From the NCBI GenBank assembly GCA_019359285.1, contig JAHHHQ010000060.1, positions 1-64,000 on the forward strand: 64,000 bases of DNA, in the 5' to 3' direction. The stretch's first letter is position 1. Each line of letters starts with the position of its first letter. Shown piece by piece: positions 35,393 to 43,088 of this stretch. Made by a program: the position numbers and the translations under genes. This DNA is from Nodosilinea sp. WJT8-NPBG4. GTDB taxonomy: Bacteria; Cyanobacteriota; Cyanobacteriia; Phormidesmidales; Phormidesmidaceae. The notes beneath the pieces are model-generated. The model did no database searches. It saw only the letters and a program-made list of their open reading frames with translations, and was not told the origin of the DNA.

Positions 35393-36085
35393 TTAGTCTT
35401 GCTCAGCGCTGGGACGGCGTTGGCCTTGCTGGGTCGACCGACTGGGCAATAGCTCGGGAGAGTCGACAGTGGGAGTGACCTCTAGTCCAGCCTCGGGAAG
35501 TGCGTGAAGAGTAGTTTCTTCGAGCTGGGGAAGCGGGGCATTCAGGTTGTCAGGAAGCGCGCGATTCCCCTCCGGGGAGGCTGCGCCATCGCTCTGGTGT
35601 TCCCTGCGGCTGTCCTCAATCTCCATCAATCGGTGGTCTGGGTTGGGGAGGGGGGCGCGATCGCCAGGCTGAATAGCGGGTTGGGGCGTCTGGGCTGATT
35701 TGACGGGGCGGCGGGGCGACGGCTCTTTCGTCCAGGCTTGCCAAGCAGCGCGGGCTCCGGCAAAAAAGGTTTTGGTGCCGGTGTTTAGGCGCTTGGCTCC
35801 GGTCTGGGCAGTGGTAATACTCTGGTTGACCTGCTGCACCACCTGCCCAGCGCTCTGCACGCCCTCAGTGACATCGTCGGTGAGCTCCACAATTTCTAGC
35901 CCCGTGAGACGAATGGCCTCTAGGGTAGGGGGCAGCTCGCGACCTAAGGTATCGAAAAATTTTTCAGCGCTGCGGGCGGCACGACCCAGCTCGCGCATGG
36001 CCGGTATGGCCACCATTAGCACCGCCGTCAGACTGATGACAACCAGCAAAAACGATAGAGCTAGCCAAAACAGCGGGTCGACCAA
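35393..36085 (-). CDS. DUF948 membrane protein
   Basis: 230 residues. One N-terminal membrane helix (PLFWLALSFLLVVISLTAVLM) is followed by a helical, methyl-accepting-like DUF948 stretch (residues 25-110). The C-terminal half is Pro/Gln/Glu-rich and probably disordered. The gene ends the three-gene minus-strand run of small membrane proteins; its start is 11 bp after the YtxH stop. Function unknown; this family often accompanies YtxH proteins in envelope-stress loci. Confidence 0.75.
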   Translation of the reverse strand: MVDPLFWLALSFLLVVISLTAVLMVAIPAMRELGRAARSAEKFFDTLGRELPPTLEAIRLTGLEIVELTDDVTEGVQSAGQVVQQVNQSITTAQTGAKRLNTGTKTFFAGARAAWQAWTKEPSPRRPVKSAQTPQPAIQPGDRAPLPNPDHRLMEIEDSRREHQSDGAASPEGNRALPDNLNAPLPQLEETTLHALPEAGLEVTPTVDSPELLPSRSTQQGQRRPSAEQD

Positions 36086-36096
36086 AATGGGTGCTC

Positions 36097-36432
36097 CTAC
36101 TCCTGGGTAGACCCGTTGCTGGCCACGGGCGCGGACTGGCGAAGCTGCTCATATTCCTGACGGCTGGCCTCTTGACCGGCGGCGATCGCCGCCCGCAGCC
36201 GAGTTAGGGTGTGATCCCAGTTGACTAGGGCGGTTTCCGACAGGCGATCGGCCTGAAGATTGACGCTGGTGGCCAAGTCTTCGACCAGCTCAGGCAGGGC
36301 ATCGGCAGATTTTTTGAGAATACGACGGGTTTCGCGCCCGGTGCGGGGGGCCACCAATAGCCCTGCCACTGCGCCGATCGCGGCCCCTAGCAGTACTCCG
36401 CCAACAAATCCCCCTGACTGTTTCTCACTCAT
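36097..36432 (-). CDS. YtxH domain protein
   Basis: 111 residues. The Gly-rich N-terminal membrane segment GGFVGGVLLGAAIGAVAGLL followed by VAPRTGRETRR is the YtxH signature. A coiled-coil-like helical tail follows. Such proteins are small, general-stress-associated and membrane attached. It is 11 bp upstream of the DUF948 gene and almost certainly cotranscribed. Confidence 0.85.
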   Translation of the reverse strand: MSEKQSGGFVGGVLLGAAIGAVAGLLVAPRTGRETRRILKKSADALPELVEDLATSVNLQADRLSETALVNWDHTLTRLRAAIAAGQEASRQEYEQLRQSAPVASNGSTQE

Positions 36433-36511
36433 AGTGTGTTTATCCTGTGGTTGCCAAACCGTTACCCCAACCTCTGCCCCAATCGCTTGACTAGCTAGAG
36501 CTAAGGCAATC

Positions 36512-36862
36512 CTACCGCCTTTTAGCAGAAGCCACGTTGGCCCTGGGACTGAACCGGCGGCTCATACTCAACCAACGGTTGGCCTGGGGCAGCAGACCCA
36601 CCATGGCCATGAGCTGTTGCAGGCGTTGAAGCTGTAGCTGGAGTAAGCTGTAGCGCTGCCGAAGGTAGGCCGTGCCTGCTTGGCCGCGCAAAATAGCGGG
36701 AGGAATAACAATCGGATTAAGGGTGTTGTGGGTATTGCGCTCCCAAGCCGTCAGCGCGTCGGCCACGGCCCCTAAGCTTTTGCTCAACTGCCATACCCGC
36801 CAGGCCACGTAGAAGCAAAACAGCGCAATGACTAGATTTAGGCTAACGGCAACCGCAATCAC
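36512..36862 (-). CDS. Small membrane-anchored hypothetical protein
   Basis: 116 residues: one N-terminal membrane helix (VAVSLNLVIALFCFYVAWRVW), then a basic, Leu/Gln-rich helical region (YLRQRYSLLQLQLQRLQQLM) and an Arg-rich tail. No family recognised with certainty. It lies 79 bp upstream of the YtxH gene on the same strand and is probably part of the same transcript. Confidence 0.6.
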   Translation of the reverse strand: MIAVAVSLNLVIALFCFYVAWRVWQLSKSLGAVADALTAWERNTHNTLNPIVIPPAILRGQAGTAYLRQRYSLLQLQLQRLQQLMAMVGLLPQANRWLSMSRRFSPRANVASAKRR

Positions 36863-36951
36863 AACTTTCGCCCTATCCTTTAACTGGCTAAATCATAACG
36901 ACATTCTGGGCCAACCGCCGTATTTCCTGCTGCCCTTAGGAGATCTCCCCG

Positions 36952-39102
36952 TTGGATACCGTTGCTAAAACCCTCGATGTGGATCCGAACCGTGGGATCG
37001 ATCAGCCCTCGGGCCGTCCCCACCTGCCCTACAAGACTCTGACGATCGCCCTTGGTGCTGCCCAGGGCAACACGCTGATTAGGCTCGCCCCCGGCACCTA
37101 TAGTGCTGCTACGGGCGAACGCTTTCCCATCACTGTGCCAGACGGCGTGATGGTTGCGGGTCAGGAATCGACCCAGGGCCAGGGGATTGCGATCGCAGGC
37201 GGTGGGCCAGGACCAGGGGCAACCTCGGTGGGGTTAATTATTCAGGGCCAGGGACAGTTGCGGGGGGTGACGGTGCAAAACCCTCAGGGCATCGGCATTC
37301 TAATTGACTCAGGCGCGCCCCTGGTGCGCGCCTGTCGCCTCAGCCAGTGCAAGGTAGGGCTTCAGGTAGCGGGGTCGAGCCGCCCCTTAGTGGCCAAAAC
37401 AGGGGTGACTGACTGCGGCGATCGCGGCCTCAGCTTTGTCGACCAGGCCCGGGGCGAGGCGCAGGACTGTACCCTAGAGCGCTGCGGTACCGGCATTTAT
37501 CTGGGGCAAAACGCGGCGCCGCTGATTCGCGGCTGCCAGTGCTCAAACAACCAGGTGGGGGTGCAGATCGCCGGGGCCGCTAGCCCGGTGCTGCGGCAAA
37601 ATCGGCTGGTGCAAAACCAAACCACCGGACTGGTGGTGCAAGACACCGGTCGCCCCGACCTGGGCCAGCCCGACGACCCAGCGGGCAACATTCTGCGCTA
37701 CAACCGCCAGAGCGATTTGCGCAACGACACCCAACCGGGGCTGACGCTGGTGGGCAACGACGTGATCCCTACGGGGCTGGTGGGGATGGTAAATCTGGTA
37801 GCAAGCCAATGGCCTGATCCTGCCGCCGTGCCCCCAGTGCTGCTCGATCGCCCGACCGTTTCCCCTGCACCTGCGACCCCCACGCCGTTGGACAGGCCCT
37901 TGCCTCCAGCTGTCCCGATGCTCAGCCGCTTTACTGACCTGGGAAGCCACTGGGCCACTCCCTACATCGAGGCTCTGGCCGATCGCGGTCTGGTGAAGGG
38001 CTACGGCAACGGCACCTATCGCCCCCAGGAAACCATCAACCGGGGCCAGTTTGCGGCGATGGTGGCCGCCAGCTACAGCAACTTCGACCCGGTGCGGGGA
38101 GCCATCACCTTTGTGGACGTGCCGCCGACCCACTGGGCCGCCAGCGCTATCGACCAGGCCCAGCGCAAGGGCTTTTTGGGCGGCTACCCCGATCAAACCT
38201 TTCGCCCTAACCAGGGCATGGTGCGGGTGCAGGCGATAGTAGCGGTGGCCAACGGGCTGAAGCTGCCCTCGGCGCCGGCTAGCGGGCTGGGGGTGTACCG
38301 CGATCGCGCCCAAATTCCCAGCTATACGATCGATTCTCTGGCCAGCGCCACCCGAGCTGGCCTAGTGGTCAACCATCCCGATCCAGAACTGCTGCGGCCC
38401 CTAGAAACTATGACCCGCGCCGAGGTCGCCGTGCTGATCTACCAAGGGTTGGTGGCCCAGGGCAAGGCTCCACCGTTAACTACCGTCGCTACCCCCCCCG
38501 CTGCCATGGCTCAAGGATCATTTCCCGATATTCAAACCCACTGGGCGCTGGACTTTATTCAGGGCCTATTAAACCTCGGCCTGGTGCAGGGGGATCAGGC
38601 CGGCCGCTTTAACCCCGCTCAGCCCATGAGTCGGGCCCAGTTCGCCGCGTTGATGAGCCGCGCCTTTGCCCCGGCTCCCCGCCGACCGGCCCAGCTGTTT
38701 CGCGATGTGCCCTCGGGCCACTGGGCGGCCAGTGCTATTCAAACTGCTTATCGGGGAGGCTTTCTCTCGGGGTTCCCCGATCAAACTTTTGGGCCAGACA
38801 ATTCACTGCTGCGGGCCCAGGTGTGGGTGGCGCTGGTGTCGGGGTTAGCCCTGCTGCCCAACCAGCCCGGCAATCTGAGGCTGCTGGAGCGCTACCGCGA
38901 TCGCGCCACCATTCCCGACTACGCGGTGAATGCGATCGCCAAGGCCACGCAACTCGGTCTAGTGGTTAACGTGCCCGACATTGCTCAGCTCAACCCTAAC
39001 CGGGTGGCCAGCCGCGCCGATGTCTGTGCGGCGGTGTATCAGGCGCTGGTGCTACAGCTGCGGGCATCGAGGATTGACAATCCGTTTATTGTGCGGACGT
39101 AG
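36952..39102 (+). CDS. DUF1565 beta-helix protein with six SLH domains
   Basis: 716 residues from TTG 36952, preceded by TTAGGAGA. An in-frame TAG at 36937 rules out a longer form. Residues 1-275 are a DUF1565-type right-handed beta helix (PYKTLTIALGAAQGNTLIRL onward). After a Pro-rich linker come two blocks of three SLH domains starting near residues 324 and 524 (FTDLGSHWATPYIEALADRG). SLH domains bind peptidoglycan-linked polymers, so it should be exported. No signal peptide is visible. Confidence 0.85.
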   Translation: MDTVAKTLDVDPNRGIDQPSGRPHLPYKTLTIALGAAQGNTLIRLAPGTYSAATGERFPITVPDGVMVAGQESTQGQGIAIAGGGPGPGATSVGLIIQGQGQLRGVTVQNPQGIGILIDSGAPLVRACRLSQCKVGLQVAGSSRPLVAKTGVTDCGDRGLSFVDQARGEAQDCTLERCGTGIYLGQNAAPLIRGCQCSNNQVGVQIAGAASPVLRQNRLVQNQTTGLVVQDTGRPDLGQPDDPAGNILRYNRQSDLRNDTQPGLTLVGNDVIPTGLVGMVNLVASQWPDPAAVPPVLLDRPTVSPAPATPTPLDRPLPPAVPMLSRFTDLGSHWATPYIEALADRGLVKGYGNGTYRPQETINRGQFAAMVAASYSNFDPVRGAITFVDVPPTHWAASAIDQAQRKGFLGGYPDQTFRPNQGMVRVQAIVAVANGLKLPSAPASGLGVYRDRAQIPSYTIDSLASATRAGLVVNHPDPELLRPLETMTRAEVAVLIYQGLVAQGKAPPLTTVATPPAAMAQGSFPDIQTHWALDFIQGLLNLGLVQGDQAGRFNPAQPMSRAQFAALMSRAFAPAPRRPAQLFRDVPSGHWAASAIQTAYRGGFLSGFPDQTFGPDNSLLRAQVWVALVSGLALLPNQPGNLRLLERYRDRATIPDYAVNAIAKATQLGLVVNVPDIAQLNPNRVASRADVCAAVYQALVLQLRASRIDNPFIVRT

Positions 39103-39103
39103 G

Positions 39104-39145
39104 GGGAGTGGGTGGGTGGATGGGTGGATGAGTGGGCAGGTGGGT
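39104..39145 (+). repeat. G-rich TGGATGGG microsatellite
   Basis: GTGGGTGGATGGGTGGATGA-type units directly after the SLH-protein stop, running into the 3' end of the convergent methyltransferase gene. Same motif family as at 13.7, 22.2 and 30.4 kb, here without the complementary arm. Confidence 0.6.
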
Positions 39146-39942
39146 TAGGTGACTTTTTCTAAAACCACGAGTAGGCGGGTGGCGAAGATTTGGGGGAGGT
39201 GGTTGCAGAGGCGATCGATCGCTGTCATCAGCGGCAGCCACGAGGTGGGGTAGAGCTGGGGTTTTGAGTAGCCGCCGGAGGCGACGTAGGAGATGGCGGC
39301 GTAGCGCTGCGTAGTGACGACTCGAAATCCGTTCAAATCTTGGGGGATGTTGGCTTTGAGAAAAAGGCGGCTGGCGTTGCCCTGGGCGGCATAGTAATCA
39401 ATTTGGGCTGGGTCCCACGCGGGGGGCGCGTGCCACTGAATCGGCTGGTCTAGGGCTAGGGGTTCGGGGTGGAGGGCTCCGTAGACCATCAAGCCCAGCA
39501 GGCTGACACAGGGCTCAAACAAAATCACTCGACCACCAGAGGCCAGCACGCGATCGAACTCCTGGAGGGCGGTGCCGGGATAGCGCAGGTGGTGAAACAC
39601 ATCAAAGAGCACCAGGTTTGACAGGCTGCCGGAGGCAAAGGAGAGGGCATAGGCATTCTCAACTTGATCAATCCAGGGGTTGGGGAAAATATCGGTGCGA
39701 AGACAGCCGGGGATCACGCGCTGAATATCGGCGACTCCAGAACCCAGCTCGACGGTGGGCTGGGGCAGCGGGGCTAGGTAGTTGGCAATAGCTTGGTGAA
39801 ACGTTTTGTAGATTGCCCGCAGAGCTGGCTTTTGGTGCCAGGCGTCGGCATTTTTGAGAATTTCTTGGTTGTGTCGATCGATGCTTCCCGCCGCCATGCT
39901 TTCGCTTGCCTCTCCCTTGAGCTTGGGTCTAGGCACTATCAT
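39145..39942 (-). CDS. SAM-dependent class I methyltransferase
   Basis: 265 residues (ATG 39942; a second start at 39897 is possible). The SAM-binding motif is VELGSGVADIQRV with the acidic end of strand 2 at LRTDIFPNPW. LVLFDVFHHLRYP is the motif typical of UbiE/COQ5-like and type 11 methyltransferases, and EFDRVLASGGRVILFEP is the post-motif strand. Substrate unknown; a lipid or glycan role is possible because a GT39-type gene lies divergently upstream. Confidence 0.82.
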   Translation of the reverse strand: MIVPRPKLKGEASESMAAGSIDRHNQEILKNADAWHQKPALRAIYKTFHQAIANYLAPLPQPTVELGSGVADIQRVIPGCLRTDIFPNPWIDQVENAYALSFASGSLSNLVLFDVFHHLRYPGTALQEFDRVLASGGRVILFEPCVSLLGLMVYGALHPEPLALDQPIQWHAPPAWDPAQIDYYAAQGNASRLFLKANIPQDLNGFRVVTTQRYAAISYVASGGYSKPQLYPTSWLPLMTAIDRLCNHLPQIFATRLLVVLEKVT

Positions 39943-40054
39943 AGGCGGTCATTCTCGCAAGAAAGCGGCTGGCTACCGGCAGAACCTGGCTCTCCCAAAG
40001 CCTCCGTCTATAGTAGGGTGATGAAATTGACTGAGCCCTAGGTCGAAACTCTCC

Positions 40055-41680
40055 ATGCCCTTGTCCTCCAGCCTGACCACCCGGCGGTTTAGCCTTGGCA
40101 AATCTTCCCTCGCGCCCTACCTGGTGCTGAGTCTGTGGGTAGGCCTGTTGCTGCTATTGCGCAGTCCGCTGCAAAGCCTGATGCCCCACGACGAGGGCCT
40201 GTATGCCCAGCAGGCTCGGTGGATTGTGGAAACTGGCGACTGGGTTACCCAGCAGTGGTGGGGTGCCCCGGTGCACGATCGCATGATGGGCATTCAGTGG
40301 CTAATTGCGGCCTCCTACCAGCTGTTTGGGGTGAGTGAATGGTCGGCGCGGCTGCCAGGGGCGATCGCCAGTTGGGGAGCGGTGATGCTGACCTACGGGA
40401 TCGGCCTGCGGTGTTTGACGCCCCAAATTGCTCTGTGGGGCGCGGCAATTCTCGCTGCCACCCCGATCTGGATGCAGGCCTCGCGGCTGGCTACTCAAGA
40501 TGTGCCGTTGACCGCGCTGGAATTGCTCGGAATCTGGGCCTTACTTCAGTCGGAAACGCAGCCCCAACGACGGTGGGGCTGGGGAATGCTGGCAGGCAGC
40601 ACCGTGGGCCTGGGCTTTATGCTCAAAAGCATTATGGTGATTCCGGTGGTGATGGCCCTAGGGCCATACCTGGTGCTAGAGCATCGCCGCCACCGCCATC
40701 TGCTGAATCCAGGCCTCTACCTGGGCTTGGTGGTGGGAATGGTGCCTGCGATCGCCTGGCTAGCCCTCAGCGTGCAGCGCTATGGCTCGTTGCCCCTCGA
40801 ACGCACCTTTGGCCTGTTGACCAACCTGGCCCAGGAAGACTTTCACAACGTCGGCCCACTCTACTATTTTTGGAACATTCCCCTCAATGCCTTTCCCTGG
40901 CCGTTGCTGGCGGTGCCGGGGGTATGGCTCGGATGGCAGTCACCCTATCCACGCAAAGCGCTGTGGCTAGGGTATCCGCTGGTGCTGTTTACCCTGCTGG
41001 CCCTATTTAAAACCCGCACCTGGTACTACCCGCTCCAGCTGCTGCCCCTCGTCGCCCTGCTGGCGGCGTTGACCCTGACTACTCTGGGAACCCTTTACCG
41101 ATCGCATCAGCGTCCTCGTCTGGTAGCAGGGTTAACCATTCTTCTAGCCAGCATTGGGGCTGTGCTGGTCATTGCGGGGGGCGTCGTCCTACTGCAACCC
41201 CAGCGGTTCCCCGTGGCAGGGCTGTGGCGCTATGGACTGCTGGCGATCGCGGCGGGTTTGGGGTGGCTAGTGCCGCTGGCCGTTTACTGGCGCTACTCCC
41301 GACACCAGCGGACTGAGACCACCGCTCTGTGGCAGGGGGGTTGGCTGCTGGGGCCGTGGGGGGCGATCGCATTGCTCTATGCCACTGGCTTGTGGGGCAA
41401 CTATAACCCCGACATTAAGCTGGCGCTGACCACGCCACCCCTACAGGAGATTGTGGTCAACAACCCCGTCCATGCAATTTTCAAAACCGTCAGCCCCGCC
41501 GAGGAAGACATGGTGCTGCTGACCTTTTACACGCCCCAACCGGGCAGCGCGACTGACAATTGGCAAACCCTACCGACCGGCAGCTATGCCTGGGTGGCAG
41601 CGGTCGATCTGACTGAATTACCTGCAACCGCCGTTCAATTGAGGCAGGTGCGTGACTGGGTACTGGTGCAGCTGCCTTGA
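40055..41680 (+). CDS. GT39/ArnT-like membrane glycosyltransferase
   Basis: 541 residues with 10-12 membrane segments. The first periplasmic loop has the conserved acidic pair in MPHDEGLYAQQARW, the hallmark of the ArnT/PMT (GT39-type) fold that uses polyprenyl-phosphate sugars. RMMGIQWLIAASYQLFG and SARLPGAI are the next family blocks. The C-terminal domain after about residue 455 is soluble. It probably modifies a lipid or envelope glycan. Acceptor and sugar are unknown. Confidence 0.85.
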   Translation: MPLSSSLTTRRFSLGKSSLAPYLVLSLWVGLLLLLRSPLQSLMPHDEGLYAQQARWIVETGDWVTQQWWGAPVHDRMMGIQWLIAASYQLFGVSEWSARLPGAIASWGAVMLTYGIGLRCLTPQIALWGAAILAATPIWMQASRLATQDVPLTALELLGIWALLQSETQPQRRWGWGMLAGSTVGLGFMLKSIMVIPVVMALGPYLVLEHRRHRHLLNPGLYLGLVVGMVPAIAWLALSVQRYGSLPLERTFGLLTNLAQEDFHNVGPLYYFWNIPLNAFPWPLLAVPGVWLGWQSPYPRKALWLGYPLVLFTLLALFKTRTWYYPLQLLPLVALLAALTLTTLGTLYRSHQRPRLVAGLTILLASIGAVLVIAGGVVLLQPQRFPVAGLWRYGLLAIAAGLGWLVPLAVYWRYSRHQRTETTALWQGGWLLGPWGAIALLYATGLWGNYNPDIKLALTTPPLQEIVVNNPVHAIFKTVSPAEEDMVLLTFYTPQPGSATDNWQTLPTGSYAWVAAVDLTELPATAVQLRQVRDWVLVQLP

Positions 41681-41828
41681 CGGAATTTGGCAACGTTAAA
41701 CTTGCCTACCGTCAGGCTTTTTGGTTTGATGCAGTGACCCAATCGGCGCTTACCTCGGCTCGAACAGACGTTCCTTAATTATTGGTTAAAGTCTCCGTAG
41801 AGCTGGCAAAACTTGGTGTGGTATTAGA

Positions 41829-41853
41829 TACCCCTAGAGGCAATCTAGGGGTA
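41829..41853 (+). promoter_or_regulatory. Hairpin upstream of the small secreted protein
   Basis: A perfect 10-bp stem TACCCCTAGA/TCTAGGGGTA with a 5-nt loop, 65 bp upstream of the ATG at 41918. No U-run follows. It may be a 5' UTR structure or a protein-binding palindrome. Confidence 0.45.
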
Positions 41854-41917
41854 AGGTCAATCGCTGGTCGCAGGCCGGGCGTTGGCCTCACTTTTACTAA
41901 CCTTGGAGCACTAAATC

Positions 41918-42283
41918 ATGGCTAAGTTTGGAGTGAAGATGACAGCAACGGTGGCCCTGGGGGCGATCGCGATCGCGATAACAGCAACGATTGCCCAGGC
42001 TCAGTCTCGCTCAGACTGGCTGAGCACTGGCGAAACCATTACCTATGAAGGTTACCTGTTGGCGGATGAGGCCGTGTTTGCCAGTTGCGACGATGACTGT
42101 AGCGATCTCGATATGTTTCTCTACGATGCTCAGTCGGGAGAGCTGGTGGCCTCAGATACGCTGGTGGACGCTGTTCCTGGGGTTGTTGCTCCCTACGAAG
42201 GCAACTTCTTGATTGAGCTGGTGATGGCGAGCTGCAGCGTCGAGCCCTGCGCTACCTGGACCGAATCGGATGCTGGGTTTTAG
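41918..42283 (+). CDS. Small secreted Cys-containing protein
   Basis: 121 residues. A clear signal peptide (KMTATVALGAIAIAITATIAQA, cleavage after AQA). The mature part is acidic, with two close Cys pairs (ASCDDDCSDLDMF and ASCSVEPCATW) that could form disulfides. It resembles cyanobacterial proteins with a pre-peptidase-like beta fold (GETITYEGYLLADE ... YDAQSGELVASDT), but the assignment is only tentative. Followed by a strong terminator. Confidence 0.6.
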   Translation: MAKFGVKMTATVALGAIAIAITATIAQAQSRSDWLSTGETITYEGYLLADEAVFASCDDDCSDLDMFLYDAQSGELVASDTLVDAVPGVVAPYEGNFLIELVMASCSVEPCATWTESDAGF

Positions 42284-42326
42284 GTAATAGGGGTTGAATT
42301 TCCAGGAGAGTATCTGAGGAAATCAT

Positions 42327-42360
42327 AGAGGGCAGGGGCGATCGCCCCTGCCCTCTCGTT
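42327..42360 (+). terminator. Terminator built around a HIP1 core
   Basis: A perfect inverted repeat at 42327-42356 (14-bp arms) whose centre is GGGGCGATCGCCCC, so the HIP1 octamer forms the apex. CGTTTT follows. It lies 44 bp after the secreted-protein stop and before the convergent NTF2-like gene. Confidence 0.85.
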
Positions 42361-42401
42361 TTGGGAATCCCCATTGAATTCTTTATGCACGAGTGGTGCC
42401 T

Positions 42402-42776
42402 TTAACCCCCCGAGTAGGGTGCATCTGGCAGGGGCAATCCGTTGAGACGCAAAAACGTCAGCTTGTCCCAATAACCGCGCTGAAAGACAATTTTGCCGTT
42501 CACAATGTGGAAAAAGCCGCAGCCTCGCAGCCCCAAAGGATCGCGCCATTCGAGAATGGCCCACTCTCCATCCTGAAAAATTTGCTCAACGATGCAGACC
42601 ATGTCGGCCTGGGCAAAAGCCGCCGCAAACATGGCTCGAATGGCGTGGTGACCAATAACGGGCGCATCGGCCACTTGATGGTTAATGGCATCGTCGCTGT
42701 AGGGGGCTACTAGGCCATCCACAGCGTGGCGGTTGAATGTATCAACCCAATCCTTGAGGAGATCTCGCGGTTCCAT
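42402..42776 (-). CDS. NTF2-like / SnoaL-like protein
   Basis: 124 residues. The cone-shaped NTF2 fold is suggested by DTFNRHAVDGLVAPYSDDAI, a central IGHHAIRAMFAAAF and the strands GEWAILEWRDPLGLRGCGFF and NGKIVFQRGYWDKL. Such proteins are ligand-binding or isomerase/cyclase-like enzymes; the polar residues lining the pocket cannot be assigned here. Stands alone. Confidence 0.78.
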   Translation of the reverse strand: MEPRDLLKDWVDTFNRHAVDGLVAPYSDDAINHQVADAPVIGHHAIRAMFAAAFAQADMVCIVEQIFQDGEWAILEWRDPLGLRGCGFFHIVNGKIVFQRGYWDKLTFLRLNGLPLPDAPYSGG

Positions 42777-42856
42777 AGTCGTTTACGCAGGTAAGTATGC
42801 AATGGCACCTGTTGCTTCACCTGTTTTCTAGGGGGCTGATGCCGATTTATCCCTTG

Positions 42857-42908
42857 GCCAGTGCTGCTCTAATCTCTTAGCCAGTACTGCCAGTATAGGC
42901 AAGTACTG
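42857..42908 (+). promoter_or_regulatory. Three GC(C/A)AGT(A/G)CTG direct repeats upstream of the ATPase-STAND genes
   Basis: Copies begin at 42857, 42880 and 42899, spaced 23 and 19 bp apart, in the 312-bp region before the ATPase gene. The core AGTACT is palindromic, as expected for an operator. The rest of the gap (to 43088) holds only an A/T-rich weak stem (42951-42980) and no ORF. Confidence 0.4.
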
Positions 42909-43088
42909 ATGTGCCCAATGCGTTAGTTAACTGCTGCGATCGCCCCTACCCTTTTTTAGTGGTTCACGCTAACAAAAAAGCCGTGTTCCCCGCATCCGTT
43001 AAATTTTCAGCGACTTCTATCGCTCATTTTGAGAAAATACGCCATAGTTTGGGCAGTTAGCGTATAGCGATCGGGCACCGGCAAACCT

